DNA of 64,000 bases from Lactobacillus sp. (GTDB taxonomy: Bacteria; Bacillota; Bacilli; Lactobacillales; Lactobacillaceae), in contig NZ_JAAVAU010000003.1 in assembly GCF_014803895.1 (NCBI RefSeq), positions 101,653-165,652 of the forward strand, written 5' to 3'. Position numbers and translations under genes: made by a program. This document shows positions 57,257-64,000 of this stretch, piece by piece. Within the stretch, counting starts at the first letter, position 1. Every line of letters begins with the position of its first letter. The notes beneath the pieces are model-generated. The model was not told the DNA's origin, searched no databases, and saw only the letters and a list, made by a program, of their open reading frames with translations.

Positions 57257-57558
57257 TTTTGCATACAGATTATAACAATCATAATCTCCACTACTAATCT
57301 AATTGCATGGTGAGAAAGATGGAAATCTTTTTGCTTGATACCATTTATAACAGTGCCAAGAGAAATAATTACCATACCACCAATTAAAAGTAGAATCTGA
57401 TTATTATGGTCAACATAGCGTAGAAATGAATAAGCCAAAGTTAGCAAACTACCAGTCATAATAATGCCAGAAATTATATTAAGTGGCTTTTCTTGAAAAG
57501 TTGCAATTAGCATCAAACCACCATAAATTGCTGCCAAAATAATTCCAAAAACTTCCAT
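57253..57558 (-). CDS. Small membrane protein of unknown function
   Basis: 101 residues with about four hydrophobic segments: VFGIILAAIYGGLMLIATF, IISGIIMTGSLLTLAYSFL, ILLLIGGMVIISLGTVI and IRLVVEIMIVIICM. A small polytopic protein with a GIKQKDFHLSHHAIR loop before the last segment. No family assigned. The start has gaggtga upstream on the minus strand. Confidence 0.75.
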   Translation of the reverse strand: MEVFGIILAAIYGGLMLIATFQEKPLNIISGIIMTGSLLTLAYSFLRYVDHNNQILLLIGGMVIISLGTVINGIKQKDFHLSHHAIRLVVEIMIVIICMQK

Positions 57559-57682
57559 TTTTTCACCTCATTACCTATCTATTCTATTTTAGCTCAAATG
57601 AACTAAGTGTAAGGTAATGATTAGTTCCAATTTTTAGTTTTTTTAATAAATTTAATTAATTGCTTAAACATATTATTTAAAT

Positions 57683-57778
57683 CTATTTAAGTATTCTTGG
57701 TGGAATATTTAAGTCAATATTTTTTAAATTATGGACTCTAGCGCCTATTACTTCTACCTGCATTGGTAATTTTTTAGT
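57683..57778 (-). pseudogene. 5' remnant of a UvrA-like excinuclease gene
   Basis: A short frame starting MTKKLPMQVEVIGARVHNLK and continuing NIDLNIPP matches the first ~28 residues of UvrA-type ATPases, whose N-terminus reads I-x-GAR-x-HNLKNIDL-x-IP. It then meets a stop (ILK*) where the Walker A should follow. No further uvrA sequence is seen on the left; the small membrane gene begins soon after. It looks like the leftover of a deleted UvrA-family (possibly UvrA2/drug-resistance-type) gene, still with upstream DNA containing tagtgtactgtgtatta. Confidence 0.6.
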
Positions 57779-57851
57779 CATTTGCATCCCTACTCTCTTA
57801 TAATGTGGCATTAATCTATTAACTATTGTAATACACAGTACACTATGTAAT

Positions 57852-57890
57852 AAAAAAGCATCCCTCATTTTATGAGGAAATGATGTTATT
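57852..57890 (-). terminator. Terminator after the ABC permease gene (minus strand)
   Basis: On the minus strand cctcat/atgagg with flanking catc/gatg, followed by gcttttttatt. Confidence 0.7.
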
Positions 57891-57896
57891 ATCAAA

Positions 57897-60428
57897 TTAC
57901 TCTACTGATTGTAATGCATCTAGCATATTAATTTTCTTAATCTGATGGTAAACCACAAAGGCCAATAACAATGTAATTACTGCTGGAATCAATGCTGACA
58001 TAATGAAATTCATCGGATACATTGATGGATTGAACATAGCTAGATCTGGTGGCAGACTGGTAATAATGAAGTGGTGCAGCCACCAACCAAAGCCAAAACC
58101 TACTAGAATACCAATCAATGAAAGGATAATTGTTTCACGATAGATATACATCGTAGTTTCTAAATTGTAAAAACCTAATACTCTAATTGTCGATAGCTCC
58201 CGAGTTCTTTCTGCAATATTAATATTAGTCAGGTTATAGATCACCACTAGGGCCAAAATTGAAGAAATTAAAATCAAAATCAAGATAACTTGATTCAAAC
58301 TTCCAGTAAAGCTGCTAAGTAAACGACGGTTACTTGAATTAGAAACAATTGTTTGAATAGCTTCTTGCTTCATTAACTGACGACTCACTTGGTTGATATC
58401 GTTTTTCTTACTCATCGTTACTAAGTAAGCATTAGTAGTATACTTCTTTCCCATGGTCTTGGCGTATTCATGTTTATTCATGAAAAGATAGTGACCAATA
58501 TACATTTCAGTAATTCCACCTACCTTAAAACGATAAGTCTTCGTCGCATCATTCAACTTGATTGTTGAGCCAATTTTAGCATTGAGCAACTTGGCTAATT
58601 TTTCAGAAATTACTACACTATCATTGGATAAAGTAAGTGGCTTTTTATCTTGACGTTGACGCAAGTTGATTGATTTTCTAAAAATAGAACTATCTTCTGG
58701 TGTAATCATCATTACATTCTCAGTCGCACCATCTTTATAGAGATGCTTAGTCAATTGCGTATAATTAATTGCCTGATAATGTTTGATTTTAGGACTATTT
58801 AATTCTTTCTTTAAAGCAGCCTCTTGCTTCTTAGTTGCTTGGGTATTAGTTAGGGCAATCACATCATTCTTTTGAAGTTGGGTATATTGAATATCTCCAA
58901 TTCCTTGAAGCGAATCACGAATACCAAAGCCCATTACTAACAGTCCTGTACAGCCGGCTACGCCAAAAATCGTCATTAACATTCTGCTCTTATAACGAAA
59001 GATATTTCTTGCTGTCACCTTAGCAGAAAAGCTCATATGATTCCAAATAAATGGAATCCTTTCTAATAAAATACGCGAACCATTCTTCGGTGCCTTAGGT
59101 AAAAGTAAACTAACCGGTTTTTCCCGTAAAGTCGAATGAAGTGTAAGTAGCGAAATTCCAGTTGTAGAAAACAAAGCAACTAATAAAGCAATCAAAACGG
59201 GTGACCAGAGGAAGTAAAGATGATAATTAGTACTCAAGGTCGAATTGGCAGTGTAAGCCTTAATAATCATATTTGGCAAGAAAGTATACCCACCAATTGC
59301 TCCTAAAATCACTCCTAAAATTGCCGCTGAAGTGCTGTAGATCAAGAACTTCAGCGGCACAGCAAAATTACTGTAACCCAAGGCTTTGAGCAAACCAATG
59401 TTGGTTCTTTCTTCTTCTACAAAACGCATCATTGTTGTTAATGAAACTAGTGCAGCTACGGCAAAGAGAAAAGTCGGAAAGACTGCTGCCAATACTTCCA
59501 CACGTTCAGCATCCGCACGATATGAAGAATATCCAGTACTATCTTCACGACTGCTTACTGTATAGGTCGGATAGGGTAAATTGACTTTGACAGTTGGCAT
59601 TTTTACTTGGCTAGAATTTACTGAAACTGACGATTTACGTAACTTAGCTAAGAATTTTTGCCTTGCCTGAGCATAAGCTTCTTCTTTAGCCGCTTGATAT
59701 TTAGCTTTGCGATTTTTATTTAGACTTGTGAGCAACTTTTCTTGATCACGATAAACACGATTACGATATTCAGTAGAAAAGGCACTCAAGCCAGTCGTAT
59801 TTTTAAATGTAATTCGGGCAATTTGATAAGTCTTACTGTTGAAGGCATTTCTGGTAGTAACAGCAAGATTGGTTAATTGCCCTGTTCCTAAGTTAGTCTG
59901 ACCAATTTGATTTTTATCTAAATATTCACTAGATTTTACAAAACCTACTACCTTATAGGTACGATTTTTTAGAATCCCCTTCTTTTTAATAGTGACTTTC
60001 TGACCAATTTGGTACTTTTTTTCCATTAAATAAGATAAAGCTATCTCATGATCATTACTGGGCATCTTACCGCTAACTAATTCGTAACTAGAGAGTTTAC
60101 TAGAATTAGAAAAGATGCGAATCGTATCAGCTTTCCCTTTGATTTCTGCATCTTGATAATAACCAAAGGTTGCTTTTTTGACTTCTTTTTGTTTATTGAT
60201 GATTTTTTTATCAGTAGAATTTAGTCCATAATTAGAAGTTACTGTCACATCAGCCAGATTGTGTTGGTTAAAAAAATCACTCCCAGACATTTGCATATCA
60301 GGTCCGGTCATTCTTAATCCCACAAAAGCAAACGTTCCTAGGGCTATCAATAAAATAATTGCTAAGTAACGTCCGATTGAATTAGAAATCGCTTGAAAAG
60401 CATCTTTAAGAAGTTTCTTTTCTTTCAT
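57897..60428 (-). CDS. FtsX-like ABC transporter permease
   Basis: A ~843-residue membrane protein with two FtsX permease units. An N-terminal membrane segment (~14-36, RYLAIILLIALGTFAFVGL) is followed by a large extracellular part. Further groups of hydrophobic helices lie at ~310-420, ~480-500 and ~710-830. The arrangement is that of MacB/YknZ-related exporters of peptides or lipids in Firmicutes. The start ATG (60428) has ggtggaggctgt directly upstream and overlaps the end of the ATPase gene. A longer frame from 60446 is less likely. No two-component system is adjacent, so the cargo is unknown. Confidence 0.92.
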   Translation of the reverse strand: MKEKKLLKDAFQAISNSIGRYLAIILLIALGTFAFVGLRMTGPDMQMSGSDFFNQHNLADVTVTSNYGLNSTDKKIINKQKEVKKATFGYYQDAEIKGKADTIRIFSNSSKLSSYELVSGKMPSNDHEIALSYLMEKKYQIGQKVTIKKKGILKNRTYKVVGFVKSSEYLDKNQIGQTNLGTGQLTNLAVTTRNAFNSKTYQIARITFKNTTGLSAFSTEYRNRVYRDQEKLLTSLNKNRKAKYQAAKEEAYAQARQKFLAKLRKSSVSVNSSQVKMPTVKVNLPYPTYTVSSREDSTGYSSYRADAERVEVLAAVFPTFLFAVAALVSLTTMMRFVEEERTNIGLLKALGYSNFAVPLKFLIYSTSAAILGVILGAIGGYTFLPNMIIKAYTANSTLSTNYHLYFLWSPVLIALLVALFSTTGISLLTLHSTLREKPVSLLLPKAPKNGSRILLERIPFIWNHMSFSAKVTARNIFRYKSRMLMTIFGVAGCTGLLVMGFGIRDSLQGIGDIQYTQLQKNDVIALTNTQATKKQEAALKKELNSPKIKHYQAINYTQLTKHLYKDGATENVMMITPEDSSIFRKSINLRQRQDKKPLTLSNDSVVISEKLAKLLNAKIGSTIKLNDATKTYRFKVGGITEMYIGHYLFMNKHEYAKTMGKKYTTNAYLVTMSKKNDINQVSRQLMKQEAIQTIVSNSSNRRLLSSFTGSLNQVILILILISSILALVVIYNLTNINIAERTRELSTIRVLGFYNLETTMYIYRETIILSLIGILVGFGFGWWLHHFIITSLPPDLAMFNPSMYPMNFIMSALIPAVITLLLAFVVYHQIKKINMLDALQSVE

Positions 60429-60439
60429 ACAGCCTCCAC

Positions 60440-61141
60440 CTACCATTCAATCGTTGAAATATCTGCTGGATTGGTATTTTCTTTAATTTCAGAAACACCA
60501 CCATCATGGATACGAATCACCTTATCAGCAATTGGAGCCAACGCACTGTTATGAGTAACGATTAAAACAGTTGAACCATATTTTCTACTCATATCTTGTA
60601 AAATCTTGAGGATTTTCTTTCCAGTTCTGTAATCAAGTGCTCCAGTCGGCTCGTCACACAAAAGTAACTTAGGATTTTTAGCAATTGCGCGTGCAATAGC
60701 GACGCGTTGCTGTTCACCACCAGATAGTTGAGCAGGAAAATTCATCTTTCTTCCGTTCAGGCCAACTTTTTCTAAGGCTTCATCAGCACTCATTGCATGG
60801 TTAACTATTTCTGAGGCTAGTTCGACATTCTCCTTTGCAGTTAAGTTGGGCACTAAGTTATAAAACTGAAAGACAAAACCTATATCATAGCGACGATAGG
60901 TGGTTAGTTGTTTAGCATCATAGTGCGAAATATCTTTCCCATCAATAATTATATTCCCACTAGTATTAGTATCCATCCCGCCAAGGATATTAAGTAGGGT
61001 CGATTTACCAGCACCAGAAGAGCCGAGAATAATTACTAGCTCGCCTTTATTTACATTAAAAGAAATATCACGATTAGCATAAATGGTACTATCTCCAGAA
61101 TGATAAATTTTATTATTATTTTTTACTTCAATATAAGCCAT
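60440..61141 (-). CDS. ABC transporter ATP-binding protein (MacB/LolD type)
   Basis: A 233-residue ATPase. Walker A is [11 protein letters not shown] (~39-49), the Q-loop is in [20 protein letters not shown], the signature [14 protein letters not shown] (~139-152), Walker [13 protein letters not shown] (~160-171) and the switch His in VTHNSAL. The LolD/MacB class pairs with FtsX-like permeases. The permease frame overlaps its end, so they form one operon. RBS aaaggggaaaag precedes the start on the minus strand. Confidence 0.95.
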   Translation of the reverse strand: MAYIEVKNNNKIYHSGDSTIYANRDISFNVNKGELVIILGSSGAGKSTLLNILGGMDTNTSGNIIIDGKDISHYDAKQLTTYRRYDIGFVFQFYNLVPNLTAKENVELASEIVNHAMSADEALEKVGLNGRKMNFPAQLSGGEQQRVAIARAIAKNPKLLLCDEPTGALDYRTGKKILKILQDMSRKYGSTVLIVTHNSALAPIADKVIRIHDGGVSEIKENTNPADISTIEW

Positions 61142-61208
61142 CTTTTCCCCTTTCTGTCATCAATCCTATTATAGCTAAAAATTAATGTGAGGGCTTACAA
61201 TTAATCCG

Positions 61209-61240
61209 TAAAAAATAGCACCCACAAAGGGATGCTATCT
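61209..61240 (-). terminator. Terminator after the APC permease gene (minus strand)
   Basis: On the minus strand atagcatccc pairs with gggtgctat (one G-T) around a short loop, then six T. Confidence 0.82.
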
Positions 61241-61247
61241 AAAATTT

Positions 61248-62507
61248 TTATATAATTGTATGACGCTTTTCCCAAATCCATTCTAGGAAAAAACTTAAGG
61301 CTAACATTATAATAACTGATAACCAAGTCATTACTTCGCCCTTTATAATTGTTTGTCCAAAAAGAAATACAAATAAAACTAAGTTAAGAATTATAGCAAT
61401 CCAAAGAAGTGATCTTTTAGCGCCTGTTTTCTTATAAACTCGAAGATGACCTATATTGACACTAGCATATACAAGTAAAAATGCTAAACTTGCCATCTCA
61501 CCAACTGCTGAAAGTGGAAACACTACAACGAAAATTGCGGTTAAACCAGCTGTAATAAACAATCCTTTTGGCCCCTTTAGTTTTGTCATAGCACCAAATT
61601 GGGATGGAATTTCCCCAACTTTAGCAATTCTCAAGCCTAAATTTTCATCCCCAAACATTGTTGAGTTAACAGCCGATGCTGTTGCGACCAGTGCTGCTAG
61701 TCCTATGCCATAGTGTCCGACTGGGCCAAGAACAGCTTTTCCAGCTTCTGCTAGGGCGTGTCCTTGATTAGCTATTGCCCCTTTTGTCCCTAGCGTAGTA
61801 ACTACCACAATACTAGTTATCACATAAATTACAGTTACTATAGCTAAAGAAAGAAACATGGCTCTAGGAAGCTGACGTTTTGGATCAGACATATTTCCTG
61901 CCGCATTTGTTATTACACCAAACCCTTCATAAGTTACATATAATAATCCTGCTGCTGAAATTATTCCTAAACCTCGATTGCTGCTAAAAGAAGGTGTAGG
62001 AATTTTAGCCTTTGTGAAACCAACCACAATAAAGATCAAAAGAATAATCAATTCTAGAGAAACAATTATTGTTTGAGCACGTGCAACTTTTTTAGAGCCT
62101 AATAGATTGATAATCCCAACGCTAATTCCCTTACTAATCCAGCTATTTTGTGATAATCCTGTCAAATCACATACATATTCCGCAAAGCCGGACGCATATA
62201 GTGCCATTGCAATAATCCAGCCAAAATATTGAAAGACATTTAGTCCACCTGCAATCAAACCATCTCCAAAGCAAGATAGTAAAAATTGCGCTGCACCACC
62301 TCGGCTAGGAAACTTAGCCCCTAATTTAGAATATGAATAAACTGAAAATGCTGCTACAAATCCGCCAATGATAAACGCAATTGGTAACCATTCTCCTGTT
62401 GAAGCAGTAGCCAATCCAATTAGGGTATATAATCCGGCTCCCATCATACCGCCGATTCCTATTGCAGTAGCCCCAATTACGCCTACGCTTTTTTGTTTTT
62501 TCTTCAT
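61248..62507 (-). CDS. APC family amino acid permease
   Basis: A ~419-residue transporter with about 12 membrane helices, of the amino acid-polyamine-organocation superfamily. The first helix has the unwound GIGGMMGAGLYTLIG motif (~15-29) that binds substrate amino and carboxyl groups. A conserved YVTYEGFGVITNAAGNM lies near helix 6. The ATG at 62507 is 9 bases after GGAGG; two earlier in-frame starts are too close to it. It begins just after the patatin gene (same strand), so they may be co-transcribed. The substrate is unknown. Confidence 0.9.
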   Translation of the reverse strand: MKKKQKSVGVIGATAIGIGGMMGAGLYTLIGLATASTGEWLPIAFIIGGFVAAFSVYSYSKLGAKFPSRGGAAQFLLSCFGDGLIAGGLNVFQYFGWIIAMALYASGFAEYVCDLTGLSQNSWISKGISVGIINLLGSKKVARAQTIIVSLELIILLIFIVVGFTKAKIPTPSFSSNRGLGIISAAGLLYVTYEGFGVITNAAGNMSDPKRQLPRAMFLSLAIVTVIYVITSIVVVTTLGTKGAIANQGHALAEAGKAVLGPVGHYGIGLAALVATASAVNSTMFGDENLGLRIAKVGEIPSQFGAMTKLKGPKGLFITAGLTAIFVVVFPLSAVGEMASLAFLLVYASVNIGHLRVYKKTGAKRSLLWIAIILNLVLFVFLFGQTIIKGEVMTWLSVIIMLALSFFLEWIWEKRHTII

Positions 62508-62520
62508 CTTCATCAACCTC

Positions 62521-63367
62521 CTATTGTAAAAAATCTTTAACTTTATTCAAGTAACGGATTCCTTCATGGACACCCATATCATAGGCTTTTTGTAAAACTA
62601 TCGGCGAATTTTTTATAGTTTTTACGTTAATAGGCTTCGGAGGAGCAATTATCAATATTTCCCCTTTTTCTTCCTCCTGTATCATTTCTTCAATAACTGC
62701 ATTATAATCTACAGCTCTAGTTTTTAATTTATTATATACTGCAGGAAAATTTTTCTTGAATAATTGACGATATAGGAGACGATTTTTCTTGGGATTTTTT
62801 CGATAGTTACGTGGTTGGGTAGTAATTACTACTTGTTTAGTAGGAGAAAATCTTGGAAAAAAGTCAATTGGTATGGAATCACTTACTCCACCATCCCAGT
62901 AATAATGACCGTTGATTTCAAGCGGTTGGGCAAAAATGGGAATTGATGCCGATGCACGAATCCATTCCATATCAATTCCCCTACCGTTTTTTAATTTATG
63001 AAATGTTGGTTTCCCACTTATAATATCCGTTGCACAAACCCAAAAATCCATTGGATCCTTTTCAAAAGTATCGTAATCAAATGGATCTAGAATATCTGGA
63101 ATACGACGATAACACATATCGACATTAAATAAATTTCCAGTTTTACGCCAACTTTTCCAGCCCGCGTAATCATCTCGCATCCCATAATTTTGGTTATACC
63201 GGAGCGCTCGCCCTGGTTGATGAGATTTAAAATTAACTCCAAAATGCCCCTGCTGATACTCCCACAGCTTGGTCAAAACGGATTTGATTTACATAAAACA
63301 CATCTAACACCCCGACCGTGAACATATCACGTAAGGCGCCACCTTCTAAAATAAGTGATGTCTTCAT
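62521..63367 (-). pseudogene. Patatin-like phospholipase, frameshifted just after the nucleophile
   Basis: The start MKTSLILEGGALRDMFTVG (63367 leftwards) carries the oxyanion loop, and FDQAVGVSAGA contains the GxSxG nucleophile. The frame then ends (AFWS-stop near 63236). The remaining protein, from FGVNFKSHQPGRALRYN on, continues in another frame to 62521. It includes the catalytic Asp in YYWDGGVSDSIPIDF. Two bases lost, or one gained, near 63240 explain this. With the break repaired it would be a ~280-residue patatin family acyl hydrolase like the YlbK/RssA group. Confidence 0.82.
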
Positions 63368-63405
63368 TTACACTACGCTTCCTTAATACTCACTTTATTG
63401 TAGTA

Positions 63406-63999
63406 CTATTTATCTAGACATTTGCTTCCTTCTTTAATAGAGAGTTTAGCCATATTATCAGAATTTCTATTGATAAAAGTGCGCACCCATTCAGGGTTAG
63501 TTTTAGAATAATCACGTAGAGCCCAACCGATAGCCTTGTTGATAAAAAACTCCCTACTATTTAAATTATTAACTAAAATTTGGTCAAGTAGCTGGGTATT
63601 CATTTTGTTTTTTCGTAATAATTGATGTTCAATAGCAACTCGACGAACCCAAAAATCAGAATCTTGTGACCAATTGAGCATCAAATTGTCTACTCTTTTG
63701 TCATCTAATCCTAGATAACCAATCGGTTTGATTAAGCTATCAATTGTGTCCCACCACTGTTTTGAACGAACAAATTTTTCGATTTTAGGTAAATCATCAA
63801 AGGTAACGAACTTTTGCATGGCAATCAAATAGTCACAAACAAAATACTGAAAATCGCGATATTCTTCTTCCCAAGCATTATTTAACAGATTCCAGTCAAT
63901 TTTCTTCTTTCTTTTTTCTTCTTTGAGAAAATCTTTATAGCAACTACGTCTTTCTGGAGTATGTAACCCATAAAATTTAAATTGATCGCGCATATATTT
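63406..63999 (-). CDS. DNA alkylation repair protein (AlkD-like), start outside window
   Basis: Partial gene: the frame is open to the right edge, reading ...KYMRDQFKFYGLHTPERR. The rest (~195 residues) consists of HEAT-like helical repeats: QWWDTIDSLIKPIG, DSDFWVRRVAIEHQLL and REFFINKAIGWALRDYSKTNPEWV. These include the Trp, Asp and Arg residues that grip alkylated bases in AlkD. The family removes 3- and 7-alkylpurines. The N-terminal ~15-30 residues are missing. It ends 39 bp before the patatin gene start, on the same strand. Confidence 0.9.
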   Translation of the reverse strand, partial: KYMRDQFKFYGLHTPERRSCYKDFLKEEKRKKKIDWNLLNNAWEEEYRDFQYFVCDYLIAMQKFVTFDDLPKIEKFVRSKQWWDTIDSLIKPIGYLGLDDKRVDNLMLNWSQDSDFWVRRVAIEHQLLRKNKMNTQLLDQILVNNLNSREFFINKAIGWALRDYSKTNPEWVRTFINRNSDNMAKLSIKEGSKCLDK

Positions 64000-64000
64000 T

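Overview
The window looks like chromosomal DNA from a low-G+C Lactobacillus of the acidophilus/gasseri type. Supporting signs are AT-rich third codon positions, lactobacillus-style housekeeping proteins, an S-layer-associated (SLAP) domain and SEC10/PgrA-type domain in a surface protein, a T-box leader, CcpA cre boxes, and a set of lactic-acid-bacterial oxidoreductases. The species cannot be fixed from sequence alone. I see no rRNA, tRNA, CRISPR array, insertion sequence or complete prophage.

Region 1 (1-20 kb) is a conserved core on the plus strand: the end of a DegV protein, yozE, a CtpA-like protease, rbgA-rnhB, dprA, topA, trmFO-xerC-hslV-hslU, a GalM-like protein and an aldo/keto reductase. 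It continues with plsY (minus), parE-parC, a LysR regulator and ppaC. All are intact. Several starts (topA, hslV, hslU, parE) lie downstream of the longest ORF start because the ribosome binding site decides them.

Region 2 (20-35 kb) is a redox and electrophile-response zone built from small units, most with their own regulator and operator. These are a MerR/NmlR-type regulator with AKR, Zn-alcohol dehydrogenase, flavodoxin-fold reductase and YciI-like protein; an azoreductase with a MarR regulator; an F420-reductase-like protein; ribF; ackA with a cre box and terminator-like leader; a third AKR; an Rrf2 regulator with a quinone-oxidoreductase-like protein; and two further dehydrogenase-like genes. 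A 676-residue orphan protein with possible OB-like and helix-turn-helix parts sits here.

Region 3 (35-51.5 kb) is the accessory surface and secreted-protein zone. A SEC10/PgrA-SLAP coiled-coil protein, a small secreted protein and a giant isopeptide-fimbrial-like surface protein are each broken by single-base changes, mostly in short homopolymers, or by an in-frame stop. The FMN-dependent lactate-oxidase-like gene next to them is also frameshifted, exactly at its catalytic His motif. Between these genes are a cyclophilin, a DUF1275 protein, a T-box-controlled NlpA/MetQ-like binding protein, and a compact element (about 44.77-44.98 kb) with a predicted H-type pseudoknot, terminators in both orientations and a tiny ORF. 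That element is the best candidate for an undescribed RNA.

Region 4 (51.4-64 kb) holds a second Rrf2 regulator, an alpha/beta hydrolase and a beta-hydroxyacid dehydrogenase on plus. On minus it holds galM with a perfect cre box, two orphan proteins, a uvrA-like remnant, a MacB-type ABC transporter, an APC permease, a frameshifted patatin phospholipase and the main part of an AlkD-like DNA glycosylase cut by the window end.
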